64,000 nucleotides of DNA from Pseudomonas sp. CC6-YY-74 (GCF_002025205.1 NZ_CP019947.1:1557501-1621500); one strand, 5' to 3'; counted from the stretch's first letter, positions 36,592 through 46,843 are shown. Translations and numbers: made by a program. Notes: generated by a model not told the origin, from the letters alone.

Positions 36592-37086
36592 TCAGTAATG
36601 CTCTAGCGCACTGACCAGGTCATGGAAGGCTTCGCGATTGGAGTCGTTCAGGTCCATCAAAATGCGGTGAGCTTCCAGCACCTTGGCCCGTACCACTTCT
36701 TCCGATTGATCCTGCGATGGCAGATCGTCCAGACACTCTGGACAGGGAATCGGCGTATCGACGATGTTGAACACCTGATCGAAGCCCATCGACTGCAACA
36801 GTCGGGTGATGTCGGGGTGGGTGGTCACTACGGTTGGCAGCAGACCAATCTTCTGCCGCGAGAGAATCGACAACTTGGCCAGCAGGCCCAAGGTGGTGCT
36901 GTCGATACTGCGCGTCTCGGTCAGGTCGATGACGATGGCGGAGAAATTCAGCGCAGTAAAAATCTTTTCAATGGTGGAATCCAGCGCCGAACACAGGGTC
37001 AGGCGCACTTCACCGACAAACTTCAGGACGAAGGTACCGTCTTGTTCGGCGAACTGGATTCTACCGGGGCTCATACCAGGATTCAT
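36592..37086 (-). CDS. rssC: STAS-domain anti-sigma factor antagonist (RssC-like)
   Basis: A 164-residue protein with an anti-anti-sigma STAS fold: VIDLTETRSIDSTTLGLLAKLS carries the phosphorylatable serine region (DSTTLG). The longer C-terminal tail (CPECLDDLPSQDQSEEV...) is specific to this family. The ATG overlaps the stop of the upstream regulator gene (ATGA). In Pseudomonas the pair PA2797/PA2798 lies beside tal as here; the pair is thought to set the activity of sigma factor RpoS or a related partner (from memory). Confidence 0.88.
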   Translation of the reverse strand: MNPGMSPGRIQFAEQDGTFVLKFVGEVRLTLCSALDSTIEKIFTALNFSAIVIDLTETRSIDSTTLGLLAKLSILSRQKIGLLPTVVTTHPDITRLLQSMGFDQVFNIVDTPIPCPECLDDLPSQDQSEEVVRAKVLEAHRILMDLNDSNREAFHDLVSALEHY

Positions 37087-38267
37087 GCAAGGTTCCTGCT
37101 TAACACCAGCAAGGCAATATCATCCGGCATATCCGCCAGATTGGCCAGGCCCAACACTTGACGCAACCCATCCAGGGTTCCGCCTGCCGAGCTGACTAAC
37201 TGCGGTAGCGCGAGCTCTTTTTCCTGCAAGGTATCGCCTGGCAGCAGGTCGAGAATACCGTCGGACAGCAGCGTCAAACTGAACGACTCGGGCAACTGCA
37301 GCACATGATCCGTGTATTGCGCCTCATCGAACAAGCCAACCGGTAAACCACGACCCGTCAGGTAGTGCGCCTCGCCTTCGCTGTACAGCACTGGCAGCGG
37401 CAGATGACCACCGATGCTGTAAGTCAGCTGACCCAACTGCTCATCGATGACCCCACCGAGCATGGTCACATGCTTGCCCAGCTTGCAATTGATCAAGCCG
37501 CGATTGATATGACCGAGGACTTCCGAAGGCTTGAACTCGGGAAAACTACCATTGCGCCGCAACTCATAGAGCAAACGAGTGGTCATGAACTTCAGCAGCA
37601 CAGTGACGAATGCCGAAGAAGCGCCATGCCCGGACACATCCGCTAGGTAAAAGGCGATGCGGCGCTCATCGACGCGAAAGTAGTCGACGAAATCCCCGGA
37701 CAGGTAGAGCGACGGAATGATCTGGTGGGCGAACTGCAGGCCATCGGCTTGCCAGGGCGTGACCGGCAGCATGTTCATCTGTACCTGCCGACCGGCGTTC
37801 TGGTCTTCCTGCAACAGATGCAGGCTGGCTTGCAGCTCGCGGTTGGCTGCTTCCAGTTGCTCCCGATAGCGCTGGTTCTCCAGACGCAGATGCGCACGAT
37901 CCAACACACGGCGCACCGAATGCTCGAGCACCGCGAGGTCTTCCAAGGGTTTGATCAGGTAATCGGCGGCACCCAGGCGCAAGGCTTCGACCGCGTCACT
38001 CATCACACCGGCGCCCGATACCACGATAACCGGGGCCGCTACCTGCAGTTGGTTGATCCGGCGAATCAGCTCGAGACCATCGACCTGCGGCATACGCAGA
38101 TCGCAAATCACTACATCCGGCTGTTCACGCTGGAAGAGGTCGAAGCCTTCCAGGCCATTACAGGCTTGCAGAACGCTGAATCCGCTGTCTTCCAAGTAGG
38201 CCGCGAGACTCGCACGCACCACTTCGTCGTCATCGATAATCAGCAGCGTGGCACTGGTTTTGTGCAT
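37083..38267 (-). CDS. rssB: response regulator with PP2C phosphatase domain (RssB-like)
   Basis: A 394-residue protein: receiver domain (IDDDE, Asp56 in VVICDLRMPQVDG, Lys in YLIKPLE), coiled linker (about 130-180) and a PP2C/SpoIIE phosphatase domain (SGDFVDYF, YLADVSGHGASSAFVTVLL, LTLLSDGILDLLPG with the metal-binding Asp residues). It would dephosphorylate the STAS partner encoded next. The start MHKTSATLL at 38267 is chosen over a longer frame because the leader has no similarity. Confidence 0.88.
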   Translation of the reverse strand: MHKTSATLLIIDDDEVVRASLAAYLEDSGFSVLQACNGLEGFDLFQREQPDVVICDLRMPQVDGLELIRRINQLQVAAPVIVVSGAGVMSDAVEALRLGAADYLIKPLEDLAVLEHSVRRVLDRAHLRLENQRYREQLEAANRELQASLHLLQEDQNAGRQVQMNMLPVTPWQADGLQFAHQIIPSLYLSGDFVDYFRVDERRIAFYLADVSGHGASSAFVTVLLKFMTTRLLYELRRNGSFPEFKPSEVLGHINRGLINCKLGKHVTMLGGVIDEQLGQLTYSIGGHLPLPVLYSEGEAHYLTGRGLPVGLFDEAQYTDHVLQLPESFSLTLLSDGILDLLPGDTLQEKELALPQLVSSAGGTLDGLRQVLGLANLADMPDDIALLVLSRNLA

Positions 38268-38484
38268 TGGGTATCCAGGCAAACTGCGCCGGGGCAAGGC
38301 TAGGCGTGAGCACCAGGCCGTCAGCCTGCGCGCGCATACTCGGTTCATCTCAAGGCGCTGACGGTACTCCCATACGCACCTCGATTCAAGCATGCACCGG
38401 CCATCACTACGCGACTTTACACCTCAAATCGGCGAAGGTTATAAGGACCACAGGAGAACCCTACAACTAAAGAGGATAGCGTCC

Positions 38485-38784
38485 ATGAGCCAAAGTAATC
38501 ACGATTACAGTGAAAAGCGCGATTACATCCGTATGCGACTGGAAGCACCAGTCACCCTGCAACATGCCGGAAAGGAAATTCCCGCACTGTGCCTCGACTT
38601 GTCGAGTACCGGCATGCAGCTCGAAGTCGAGTGTGCGCTGAAGATGGGCGACAAGATCAAGGTGCATATCGCCTCCGACCATAACCAACTCAAAGGGCTG
38701 ATTGCCGAGGCCGAGGTGGTCCGCGTCAGCGACCTGGACAATGGCCGCCAGACCCTGGGCCTGGCGATTCTGTCGATGAGTTGA
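38485..38784 (+). CDS. PilZ domain protein
   Basis: A 99-residue cytoplasmic single PilZ domain, the c-di-GMP receptor fold. KRDYIRMRLEAPVTL has an RxxxR-like start (the canonical motif is RxxxR), and DLSSTGMQLEV is the D/NxSxxG motif, so ligand binding is likely. ATG at 38485 has AGAGGAT upstream. It is divergent from rssB and has its own terminator. Confidence 0.88.
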   Translation: MSQSNHDYSEKRDYIRMRLEAPVTLQHAGKEIPALCLDLSSTGMQLEVECALKMGDKIKVHIASDHNQLKGLIAEAEVVRVSDLDNGRQTLGLAILSMS

Positions 38785-38805
38785 GACCCGCAGGACTCAA
38801 GACGC

Positions 38806-38836
38806 AAAAAGGCGGCCCGAGCTGGCCGCCTTTTTT
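38806..38836. terminator. bidirectional terminator between PilZ gene and mlaA
   Basis: AAAAAGGCGGCC and GGCCGCCTTTTTT, a stem with A and T runs on both sides. Confidence 0.9.
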
Positions 38837-38859
38837 ACATGAGCGTGAAAGCAAGAATG

Positions 38860-39561
38860 TTAGAAGTCGTCCTCGACATCACCGTCGCGCACCTTGAACT
38901 CACGATTCTGCAGGTAGGCGTTGCGGATGAAGATGTACTTATCGCCACTGATCAACCGCTCAGCCGACAGCAGACTGGCGCGGGTATCGATGACATCCAC
39001 TCCGCGCGTGAGGTTACGGGTCGGCACATGGCCCATATAGCGGTAAGGCTGGAGCAGGCTGTCCGGCGCTTTGCTGAAAGTGTCGCGCACCGTACTCGGG
39101 CCTAGCAGCGGCAGCACCACATAGGGTCCGCTGCCCAGGCCCCAGGCGCCGAACGTCTGACCGAAGTCTTCGTCGCTGCGTTGCAGGCCCATTTTCTTGG
39201 CCACATCGAAGAAACCCAGCACGCCAAAAGTGGTGTTGAAGATCACCCGACTGGTGTCCACACCGGCATCGTGCAGCTTGCCTTGCAGCACGTTGTTGGC
39301 CAGGTTGCCGACGTCACCGATATTGCCGAAGACGTTATGCACGCCGTCTTCGAGGAACTGCGGGGTTACCGCCTGATAGCCCTGCGCCAAAGGCTTCAGC
39401 GCATAGGTATCGAGGGTGTCGTTGAAGCGAAAGATCAGCCGATTGACGCCTTCCCAAGGATCCTCTTCGGCGGCCTGAGCCACCAATGGCAGCAGCACCA
39501 GGCTGGCACAGGCAAACAATCGGCCCAGACGATCGATCCAACTCGCACCGAATACAGGCAT
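38860..39561 (-). CDS. mlaA: phospholipid-binding outer membrane protein MlaA (VacJ)
   Basis: A 233-residue outer membrane protein of the Mla pathway that removes surface phospholipids and hands them to MlaC. A signal peptide (to VAQAA) is followed by DPWEGVNRLIFRFNDTLDTY, VGNLANNVLQGK and QTFGAWGLGSGPYVVLPLLGP, all family hallmarks. No lipobox cysteine is seen at the cleavage site, so it may be a non-lipidated form. ATG at 39561 follows GGAGAG. Confidence 0.93.
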   Translation of the reverse strand: MPVFGASWIDRLGRLFACASLVLLPLVAQAAEEDPWEGVNRLIFRFNDTLDTYALKPLAQGYQAVTPQFLEDGVHNVFGNIGDVGNLANNVLQGKLHDAGVDTSRVIFNTTFGVLGFFDVAKKMGLQRSDEDFGQTFGAWGLGSGPYVVLPLLGPSTVRDTFSKAPDSLLQPYRYMGHVPTRNLTRGVDVIDTRASLLSAERLISGDKYIFIRNAYLQNREFKVRDGDVEDDF

Positions 39562-39863
39562 TAGGGGTCTCTCCTTGAGAAAAAGTTGTAGGCCGGCCCA
39601 AGGCAGCCATTGAGGCCGGCAGTATAAAGCCTGACGCAACCAAATAGGCAGCAGGGGGCCAGCAAGCGCAGGAAAAAACACTTATTCGATAGTGCTCACA
39701 GCCTCGTTAGGCGAGACATGGACAATAGTCATGGCGCCGTTTATCAGGTAGTAAATACCCACCATAGGAATCGGGCGCCGCTGGCGGTGACCGTCACGAC
39801 AGCTTCATCCCATCGTCACAAACAGGCTGCAGACTGGACCTTATCAATTCAAGGATGACCCGT
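39562..39863. other. intergenic promoter region of mlaA and the HAD-like gene
   Basis: About 300 bases, divergent promoters. No gene or RNA recognised. Confidence 0.4.
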
Positions 39864-40586
39864 ATGCCAACCGCCCCACCCGCCTTCAGTGCGGTGCTCT
39901 TCGGTTTATCCGGTTGTCTGGTGGACTTTGGTGCACGCACATTACCCACGGCCATGCAGCGTTTGTATCCACGACACGGCGAGGAACAGAGCAACGCTGG
40001 CCATACTGCCCTGGAACAACGACTTGGCCGCACGCCCAACGCCGGCGAGCGACAGACCTTCGAGCAGGCGTTGAGCGCAGCAGCCGGCGAGCATGCCGAA
40101 GTCACTCCGGGCGCCCTGGAGCAGTTGCAACAACTGCATCTGCAGAATGTGCCCTGTGCCTGGCTCGATGAGCTGCCGCGCGATGCCAGCATCGCCCTGG
40201 CAACCCCATTGCCCGACTGGCTCCGCGCCGCCCCGAGCCGAGCCGGTCGCGCCTGGCCCGCGCCGGACGCCTGCTGGCAGGCGCTGGTGGACTTGCAGGT
40301 CGCGCAGCTCGATGGCTGCGTGCTGATCAGCGGCGAACCGCGCCTGCTCCAGGCGGGCCTCAATGCCGGGCTGTGGACCATCGGCCTGGCGGCCTGTGGA
40401 TCACTCTGTAACCAGGCACCAGCAGACTGGCAAGCCCTCGCAGCAGCCGAGCGCGACCGTTTACGCACCCAGGCGACCTTGACCCTGTATCGCCTCGGCG
40501 TGCATGCGGTAATCGATCAATTGAGCGAACTCGGACCCTGCCTGGTCGACCTCGGCTCACGCCGACAAAAAGGCGAAAAACCCTGA
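39864..40586 (+). CDS. HAD-like hydrolase family protein (phosphonatase-like, degenerate motifs)
   Basis: A 240-residue protein that keeps the shape of a phosphonoacetaldehyde hydrolase-like HAD domain: VLFGLSGCLVDFGARTLPTA corresponds to the DxDGT strand but the nucleophile Asp is replaced by Gly/Ser, so catalysis by the usual mechanism is doubtful. ATG at 39864 lies 8 bases after AAGGA. In P. aeruginosa a similar gene follows mlaA. Role unknown. Confidence 0.7.
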   Translation: MPTAPPAFSAVLFGLSGCLVDFGARTLPTAMQRLYPRHGEEQSNAGHTALEQRLGRTPNAGERQTFEQALSAAAGEHAEVTPGALEQLQQLHLQNVPCAWLDELPRDASIALATPLPDWLRAAPSRAGRAWPAPDACWQALVDLQVAQLDGCVLISGEPRLLQAGLNAGLWTIGLAACGSLCNQAPADWQALAAAERDRLRTQATLTLYRLGVHAVIDQLSELGPCLVDLGSRRQKGEKP

Positions 40587-40818
40587 ACGTTTAGTAAAAA
40601 TGCTCGTTTCTATCCGGGCCGCGCGCCCAGGCGTCAGTGGCGGGCTATCTATCGAAGCAAAATGCCGCGAACCGAACTGGCGATCGCTCGCCCACAGCCG
40701 CTGAAGATTTGATCCCGGGCAAGCAAAGCAGCGCCGCTTGGATTACCCTAGCAGGCATGCAAGGGCCTTCGCGAAGGCGCGTGGCCAATGTTTTGCCTAT
40801 TAATAAAGGGAGAGTTTT

Positions 40819-41085
40819 ATGCCTGCAAACCGCCTGCAGCAACAGTTGCAAGAGCTGCGCGATCAGTTGGCTCAGGATCCGCCACTGACTGAAGAAGAAC
40901 GGGCGTCGCTATTTGTCCTGACCCAGGAAATCGAGCTCCAACTGGCCCGCCAAGCGGCGGCGGCACCAGATGCAACCCTGGTCGATGGCGTCAACCTGGC
41001 CGTGGAACGCTTCGAAGCCAGTCACCCGACCCTGGCCGGCACCTTGCGCAACATCCTGCAGAGCCTGGCCAACATGGGGATCTAA
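40819..41085 (+). CDS. DUF4404 family protein
   Basis: An 88-residue, mostly helical protein starting [20 protein letters not shown]. The family is found downstream of the HAD-like gene in Pseudomonas; no function is known. AAGGGAGAG sits 4 bases before the ATG. The last part, FEASHPTLAGTLRNILQSLA, is the best conserved stretch as I recall it. Confidence 0.85.
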   Translation: MPANRLQQQLQELRDQLAQDPPLTEEERASLFVLTQEIELQLARQAAAAPDATLVDGVNLAVERFEASHPTLAGTLRNILQSLANMGI

Positions 41086-41147
41086 GCGACTGCGGCAAGC
41101 TGCCCTGATGCGTTAAACCGCTTCCCAAGCTGGCCGCCCTTCTCCGC

Positions 41148-41978
41148 TTACTGCCGCACCAACCGCCGGTTGTCCGGCGCTATTGCGGCCGTACTGCGAT
41201 AGGGATTGATGTCCAGTCCGCCGCGACGTACGTAACGGGCATACACCGTCAGGTACTCGGGTTGGAGCAGGTGTTGCAAGTCGAGAAAAATGCGTTCCAC
41301 GCACTGCTCGTGGAAATCTGCATGCTGGCGAAAGCTCACCAGATAGGCCAGCAAGCTGGCGTGATCCAGCGCCGCACCGCGGTACTGCACCACCACGCTA
41401 CCCCAATCCGGCTGGCCGGTGACCGGGCAGTTGGATTTCAACAGGTGGCTGTGCAGGCTTTCCTCGACTAACAACTGCGGCTCGCAACGCAGCAACTCAG
41501 GCTGCGGCTGCGCATAGTTGCTGATGAGCACATCCAGCTCATCGATGCACGGCCCTGGCAACGTCGCCACGCCTTCGGCAGTCACCTCGGCCAAACTGCG
41601 CACGCGCACACCCACCGGCTTGCCCGCCGCGGCTGACAAATCCTGCTGCAGCAGCGTGAGCAATTCACTCAGATCATTGAAAACCGTCTGATTCAGCGAG
41701 TTGAGGTACAACTTGAAGGATTTCGACTCGATGATATTCGGCGAATCCGCCGGTATGGCGAACTCGCCAATGGCCACCACCGGCTTACCGGAAGGCAACA
41801 GCCAGGACAACTCGAAGCAGTTCCAGAAGTCCACACCCTGGTAAGGCAGCGTCTCGGCCGTCAGGCCCAGTTCGGCCCACTTGGCTGCGCGCGCAATCGG
41901 GAACAGCAACGATGGCGTGTAGGTTGCGATGTATTCGCTGGATTTACCCAGTGGCGAATCTTCGGCGGCGGGATGCAT
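41148..41978 (-). CDS. queF: NADPH-dependent 7-cyano-7-deazaguanine reductase QueF
   Basis: This 276-residue enzyme of queuosine synthesis reduces preQ0 to preQ1. The motif [11 protein letters not shown] is the family signature and the long two-domain (bimodular) form is typical of gamma-proteobacteria. The catalytic cysteine lies in [14 protein letters not shown], and the [14 protein letters not shown] and GGLDINPYR segments are conserved. ATG at 41978 gives the length of its P. aeruginosa orthologue; an earlier ATG at 41999 is possible. Confidence 0.94.
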   Translation of the reverse strand: MHPAAEDSPLGKSSEYIATYTPSLLFPIARAAKWAELGLTAETLPYQGVDFWNCFELSWLLPSGKPVVAIGEFAIPADSPNIIESKSFKLYLNSLNQTVFNDLSELLTLLQQDLSAAAGKPVGVRVRSLAEVTAEGVATLPGPCIDELDVLISNYAQPQPELLRCEPQLLVEESLHSHLLKSNCPVTGQPDWGSVVVQYRGAALDHASLLAYLVSFRQHADFHEQCVERIFLDLQHLLQPEYLTVYARYVRRGGLDINPYRSTAAIAPDNRRLVRQ

Positions 41979-42080
41979 GGCAAAAACCTGGTTAGTCAAA
42001 AAGAACAGTGCATAAGCGCGTGGCGGCGCTTAGTGGTTGTGAAAATATCGAGCGCCGCAAACGGGCTATTTCACACGCGT

Positions 42081-42779
42081 TCAGGTCAGCTCGGCCACGA
42101 CCGCAGCCAAGGCCTGCGCAGGGTCGATGGCCTGACTGATCGGCCGGCCGATGACCAAATAATCGGAGCCGACATCCAGCGCCTGGCGCGGAGTCAGAAT
42201 ACGCCGTTGATCGTCTTGGGCGCTGCCCGCCGGACGAATGCCGGGAGTGACCAACTGTAACCCCGGATAAGCGGTCTTGAGCGCTTGGGCTTCCTGGGCG
42301 GAACACACCAGGCCATCCATCCCGGCTTGCGCGGCCAGCCCCGCCAGACGCAAGACTTGCGCCTGGGGTTCGATATCCAGGCCAATGCCGGCCAGATCCT
42401 CGCGCTCCATGCTGGTCAGCACGGTTACACCGATCAACAGCGGCTTAGCGCCGCTCAGGGCATCGAGGGTTTCACGGCAGGCCGCCATCATGCGTAGGCC
42501 ACCCGAGCAGTGCACGTTGACCATCCACACGCCCAGTTCGGCGGCCGCTTTGACCGCCATCGCCGTGGTGTTGGGAATATCGTGGAATTTCAAGTCGAGG
42601 AACACCTCAAAACCCTTGTCGCCCAGGGCCGTGACGATCTCCGGACCACAACGGGTGAACAGCTCCTTGCCGACCTTGACCCGGCACTGCTTGGGATCGA
42701 GCCGTTCGGCCAGCGCCAGGGCGGCATCACGGGTCGGGAAATCCAAGGCAACGATGATCGGGGTCTGGCAAGCGGACAT
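42081..42779 (-). CDS. pyrF: orotidine 5'-phosphate decarboxylase
   Basis: A 232-residue enzyme of the last step of UMP synthesis. [14 protein letters not shown] opens the barrel, [14 protein letters not shown] holds the catalytic Lys-Asp pair, and VTPGIRPAG with VIGRPISQA forms the phosphate site. ATG at 42779 is chosen; a longer frame to 42935 lacks similarity. Confidence 0.96.
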   Translation of the reverse strand: MSACQTPIIVALDFPTRDAALALAERLDPKQCRVKVGKELFTRCGPEIVTALGDKGFEVFLDLKFHDIPNTTAMAVKAAAELGVWMVNVHCSGGLRMMAACRETLDALSGAKPLLIGVTVLTSMEREDLAGIGLDIEPQAQVLRLAGLAAQAGMDGLVCSAQEAQALKTAYPGLQLVTPGIRPAGSAQDDQRRILTPRQALDVGSDYLVIGRPISQAIDPAQALAAVVAELT

Positions 42780-42945
42780 GGGCAAGCTCTCAGGCAAATC
42801 GAATTCGGCGCGCATTGTAGCGGAACCCACAGCCGGTTGCCGATCCACCGATCCACTACCCTCGCCAAACCCAGTACATCGCGCTGCGCCGCGCAATGAA
42901 CACAGACAGCTATGCCCTGTCATCTCGGCGGACAATGCCCCAGAT

Positions 42946-43824
42946 TCATAGATCGAGGGTCAGCTCATGCATCGTCTGCGCCTTGCCGCCAGCCAGCAGC
43001 CGCTCAATGCGCCCCTGCGCCAATTGCAGGTCGACGGTGATCACACTGGGCGATGGTGGTTGCATCAGGTAACCCTGCTCGATCAGCAGGCGTGACCCCG
43101 GCAGCTGCATGCGGTCATGGAGGAAACAGGCCAACGGCCCTGCCGCCATGCCAGTGGCAGACTCTTCGTCGATGCCGTAGCGCGGCGCGAACATGCGCGC
43201 ACCCGCCGCCCGGCCCGGATGCTGCGTCTGTCGGGAAAAGGCATAGAAGCCGATAAGATCGAGTCGCTCGCTGAGTCGCGTCAATGCCGCCTGATCGGGA
43301 TGCAGGGCATGCACCTGCGCCTCATCCACCAGCGCAATGACAACAAAAGCGCCACCGGTACTCACTCGCGCCGGCCAAACGCCAGGTAACAGCTGCGCGG
43401 GATCGCTACCCAAGGCTGCCAGCACCTCGGCGAGCAGGGCCGGGTCATCGCCCAGGTCGAGGTAGTCCGGCGCGCGCTGCTCCATGAACGCCATGTCCGC
43501 CTGGATCAGGATGTCGCGGTTGCCGTCGATGGTTTCCTTACTGGTCCAGCCCTCTGCGACCATGCCCAACTGGCGCAGCAGAGAAAACGTGGCCACCGTC
43601 GCGTGGCCACAATGCGCGATCTGCAGGGCGGGGGTGAAAAACTCCAGTTTAAACGCCGCACTCGTTGAGCTGGAAACGAAGGCGGTTTCCGACAGCCCCA
43701 CCTGAGCAGCGATCGCCTGCTTGTGCCGGCTATCCAATGCGTCGGCCTGCAGCACCACGCCGGCAGGATTGCCGCCTGCTCCGCCATCGACAAAAGCGTT
43801 GACGATCCGCACCTTTACTTGCAT
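42946..43824 (-). CDS. PhzF family isomerase/epimerase-like protein
   Basis: A 292-residue protein with the diaminopimelate-epimerase-like fold: [18 protein letters not shown] at the N-terminus (GNPAGV motif), the catalytic glutamate in [18 protein letters not shown], and [18 protein letters not shown] in the second half. The C-terminal ATG..GPL motif is conserved. The substrate of most chromosomal PhzF proteins is unknown. Stop codon and the next DUF1127 gene are adjacent. Confidence 0.88.
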   Translation of the reverse strand: MQVKVRIVNAFVDGGAGGNPAGVVLQADALDSRHKQAIAAQVGLSETAFVSSSTSAAFKLEFFTPALQIAHCGHATVATFSLLRQLGMVAEGWTSKETIDGNRDILIQADMAFMEQRAPDYLDLGDDPALLAEVLAALGSDPAQLLPGVWPARVSTGGAFVVIALVDEAQVHALHPDQAALTRLSERLDLIGFYAFSRQTQHPGRAAGARMFAPRYGIDEESATGMAAGPLACFLHDRMQLPGSRLLIEQGYLMQPPSPSVITVDLQLAQGRIERLLAGGKAQTMHELTLDL

Positions 43825-43825
43825 C

Positions 43826-44086
43826 TCAATACTCCGATTTATCGCAGCCCGCTGCTTTCGCTAATGGATCATCCCAGAACGGCCGCTCGGTCTCGCGAAA
43901 CACATCGCCGCGATTGAGCCCCATATCCTTGAGCGCCGCATCGTTAAGCGTAGCCAACTGCCGACGCTGTTTTGCCAATTGCTGCCAACGCATAAGCTGC
44001 AGCCATGCAGCTCGGGCAAGAGCACTCAGACTGATGCCACTGCGAGGCACCCGATTAACTAGCGCATAACCTTTTTGACCTTTCAT
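43826..44086 (-). CDS. DUF1127 family protein
   Basis: An 86-residue basic protein with the DUF1127 motif, RRQLATLNDAALKDMGLNRGDVFRE, in its C-terminal half. DUF1127 proteins are small, basic and in several bacteria bind RNA or regulate stress and phosphate responses. ATG at 44086 has AGGAGG upstream. Divergent from a LysR gene, which may regulate it. Confidence 0.88.
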   Translation of the reverse strand: MKGQKGYALVNRVPRSGISLSALARAAWLQLMRWQQLAKQRRQLATLNDAALKDMGLNRGDVFRETERPFWDDPLAKAAGCDKSEY

Positions 44087-44182
44087 CTCGTCGCCCTCCT
44101 GTGGGGTTGGCGACAGTCTCGCGCTGGGCTTATGATCAATCCAACGAATGTTTCTTATGCCTTCCATCTCGGAGATTGATGA

Positions 44183-45037
44183 ATGGCCAGCTACCCGAGC
44201 ATCGACAGCGAGCTGCTGCGTACCTTCGTCGCCATCGCCGACAACGGCGGCTTTACCCGAGCAGCTGAGATGGTCAACCGTACCCAGTCTGCGGTCAGCA
44301 TGCAGATGAAACGCCTGGAGGAAGACGTGGTGCAGCGTCCGCTGTTCCAGCGCGACGGACGCCAGCTCAGCCTGACCGCCGAAGGACAGGTGCTGCTCGG
44401 CTACGCCCGCCGCATCCTAAAGCTGCACGGCGAAGTGATGAACACCCTGCGCGAGCCACATATGGTCGGCTCGGTGCGCATCGGCACCCCGGATGACTAT
44501 GTGATGCGCTTTATGCCGGGGATTCTCTCGCGCTTCGCCCAGGCCTATCCGCTGGTGCAGGTGGAGTTGCACTGCGAACCGTCGTTCCAGCTGCTGCAAC
44601 GCCAAGACCTGGACCTGACCATCGTCACCCGCGAACCGGGCACCGAAATCGGCCAACTGTTACGCCAGGAGCGCGTGGTCTGGGCCGAGGCTCAGGGTTT
44701 CAGCCCGCACGAACTGGAGCCGCTGCCGCTGGCGATGTTCAATGCCCAGTGCTTCTGCCGCTCCTGGGCCTGCAATGCGCTGGATGCCATGGAGCGCCCA
44801 TACCGCATCGCCTACACCAGCCCCAGCCTCTCGGCGATCATGGCGGTGGTCAGCGCCGGCCTGGCGATCACCGCGCAGTTGCAGAGCCTGATCACCCCGG
44901 ATATGCGCATCATCGGTGAGGCGGAAGGCCTACCGGCCATGCCCTCGGCCAGCATCGTGCTGCTGCGTAACTCGCACAGCCAGTCGCCGGTAACCGAAAC
45001 CCTGGCCGAGCACATCGTCGAAGGCTTCAGGCTCTAA
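44183..45037 (+). CDS. LysR-family transcriptional regulator
   Basis: A 284-residue protein. Helix-turn-helix: LLRTFVAIADNGGFTRAAEM and NRTQSAVSMQMKRLEEDV, with a QxxVSxQMKRLE motif found in a Pseudomonas subgroup. The effector domain starts at SVRIGTPDDYVMRFMPG. The ATG follows GGAG by 8 bases. The gene is divergent from the DUF1127 gene and its 3' end overlaps the TauE gene by 11 bases. Confidence 0.88.
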   Translation: MASYPSIDSELLRTFVAIADNGGFTRAAEMVNRTQSAVSMQMKRLEEDVVQRPLFQRDGRQLSLTAEGQVLLGYARRILKLHGEVMNTLREPHMVGSVRIGTPDDYVMRFMPGILSRFAQAYPLVQVELHCEPSFQLLQRQDLDLTIVTREPGTEIGQLLRQERVVWAEAQGFSPHELEPLPLAMFNAQCFCRSWACNALDAMERPYRIAYTSPSLSAIMAVVSAGLAITAQLQSLITPDMRIIGEAEGLPAMPSASIVLLRNSHSQSPVTETLAEHIVEGFRL

Positions 45038-45782
45038 GACCGAGCAGCAGCGCACAGAGCAGCAGGAAAGCGGCGAACAGCGCGCGCAACAGCCGTTCGG
45101 GCAAGGCGTGGGCAAGCCTCACTCCCCAACTGATGCTGAGCAGCCCGCCAATTGCCAAGGGAGGCGCCAGCGCCCAGTCGACATGGTCGTGCAACGCATA
45201 GGTCACCAAGGTCACTGCGGTACTGGGCGCCGCCAGCGCCAATGCTAGGCCCTGGGCGACGACCTGAGTAGTGCCGAACACGCTGGTCAATACCGGCGCG
45301 GCCAACACCGCGCCACCGACCCCAAACAGGCCGCCGAGCAAACCAGCGCCACTGCCCAGCGCCGCCAGCCAGGGCCAGGGGTGGCGTAGCTCACTGTTGC
45401 CCGCAGCAGGGCGCCAATACACCCGCGACAGGTTGTAGAGCGCCAGCGCCAACAGAAAACCGACAAAGGCCGAGCGCATGCGTTCGGCATCCAATGTCAC
45501 CGCCCAATCCGCCCCGAGCAAGGCACACAAGAAGCCGCTGAGTGCCAGGGTCAACGCGTGGCGCAGGTCGATGCGGTTGCGCTGGTGATAGCGCCACAGC
45601 GCCAGCAGCACATTTGGCACCACCATTACCAGGGCCGTGCCCTGGGCCAACTGTTGGTCGAGGCTGAACAGCACGCCCAAAGCGGGGATCGCGATCAAAC
45701 CACCGCCGATGCCGAGCAGGCCGCCTAGCGTACCCAGCAACACACCGAGGAGCAGATTCAGGGCAAAGTCGATCAGGTTCAT
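45027..45782 (-). CDS. TauE/SafE family sulfite/anion exporter
   Basis: A protein of about 251 residues with eight or so helices. The duplicated GGLLGIGGGLIAIPAL and GGLFGVGGAVLAAPVL motifs mark the TauE/SafE family, which exports sulfite, sulfoacetate or related anions. Two starts are possible (45794 and 45782), both with a purine-rich site. It is divergent from a LysR gene and convergent with another, so either could control it. Confidence 0.85.
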   Translation of the reverse strand: MNLIDFALNLLLGVLLGTLGGLLGIGGGLIAIPALGVLFSLDQQLAQGTALVMVVPNVLLALWRYHQRNRIDLRHALTLALSGFLCALLGADWAVTLDAERMRSAFVGFLLALALYNLSRVYWRPAAGNSELRHPWPWLAALGSGAGLLGGLFGVGGAVLAAPVLTSVFGTTQVVAQGLALALAAPSTAVTLVTYALHDHVDWALAPPLAIGGLLSISWGVRLAHALPERLLRALFAAFLLLCALLLGLRA

Positions 45783-45886
45783 CAGTGGCTCCATTGGCGT
45801 CCTGCGCATGCTAACCAGCCAGTACTGGCCCGGAAACGCACAGCAGCGCACAATCGCTGTGCTGATTACGCATAAGCGAGCCACAC

Positions 45887-46843
45887 ATGAACCCCGACGC
45901 CCTTACCGACCAACTCAGCCTGTTTCTCGACGTGCTGGACACTGGCAGCTTCTCCGCCGCCGCCAGGCGCCATCCGCTCACCCCCTCCGCCGTGGCCCGG
46001 CGCATTGATACGCTGGAACACTCGCTCGGTAGCAGCCTGTTCAGCCGCAGCACTCACGCGGTACGTGCCACCCCGGCGGGACTGGCCTTTGCCGAGCGTG
46101 CCCGGCGCATCATTGCGGAACTGCACCTGGCCCGCGCAGAAGCCGTATCGCTGAGCAGCGCGCCGGAGGGACTGATCCGCATCGATGCGCCAGCGCCCTT
46201 TGGCAGGCGCCACCTGGCACCAGCGATTGCCGAGTTTCTCGTCGCCTATCCGGGGCTGGATGTGCAACTGCGCCTGATCGACAGCTTCATCGACCTGCAT
46301 GGCGCGCACCTCGGCGAAGTCGACCTGGTGCTGCGCATCGGCCCGCTGGCCGACACCCGCCTGGTCGCAACCGCTCTCTCGCCACTGGTGCGGGTGGTCT
46401 GCGCCAGCCCGGATTACCTGGCACGACACGGCGTGCCGCGCTCGCCCTGCGAACTGGTCGAGCACGACGGCCTCGACTGGGACAGCCTGGCGCCACCCTA
46501 CGCCTGGCGCTTCGACGTCGACGGCAAGCTGCAGATCTGCCGGCCGAAACGCCTGCGCATGATCGCCAACAACGCCGAAACCCTACTGTTCGGCGCCCTC
46601 GCCGGCCTCGGCATCGCTCACCTGCCGACCTGGCTGATCAGCGATTACCTGCTGCGCGGCGAATTGCTGCCACTGTTCTGCGAAACCGGTCTGCCGGCGC
46701 CGGAACCGAGCGGCATCTACGCCCTGCGCCTGGAACGCGAAAGCGCCTCGCGCAGCCGCCTGCTGCTGGAATTTCTCAAAGCCCGCTTCGGTCCAATACC
46801 GCCCTGGGACTTGACCCTGCAAAGCGGCCTGAACCGTCACTAA
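45887..46843 (+). CDS. LysR-family regulator, divergent from the TauE exporter
   Basis: A 318-residue protein with helix-turn-helix DVLDTGSFSAAARRHPLTPS then AVARRIDTLEHSL, and an effector domain opening with GLIRIDAPAPFGRRHLAPAI. This PBP2_CrgA-like type often works on a divergent neighbouring gene; here the TauE exporter begins about 100 bases away on the other strand. Confidence 0.88.
   Translation: MNPDALTDQLSLFLDVLDTGSFSAAARRHPLTPSAVARRIDTLEHSLGSSLFSRSTHAVRATPAGLAFAERARRIIAELHLARAEAVSLSSAPEGLIRIDAPAPFGRRHLAPAIAEFLVAYPGLDVQLRLIDSFIDLHGAHLGEVDLVLRIGPLADTRLVATALSPLVRVVCASPDYLARHGVPRSPCELVEHDGLDWDSLAPPYAWRFDVDGKLQICRPKRLRMIANNAETLLFGALAGLGIAHLPTWLISDYLLRGELLPLFCETGLPAPEPSGIYALRLERESASRSRLLLEFLKARFGPIPPWDLTLQSGLNRH

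Noticed and set aside
39864..40586. HAD-like gene considered as active phosphonoacetaldehyde hydrolase
   Set aside because: The nucleophile Asp of the first motif is absent, so activity is unlikely.
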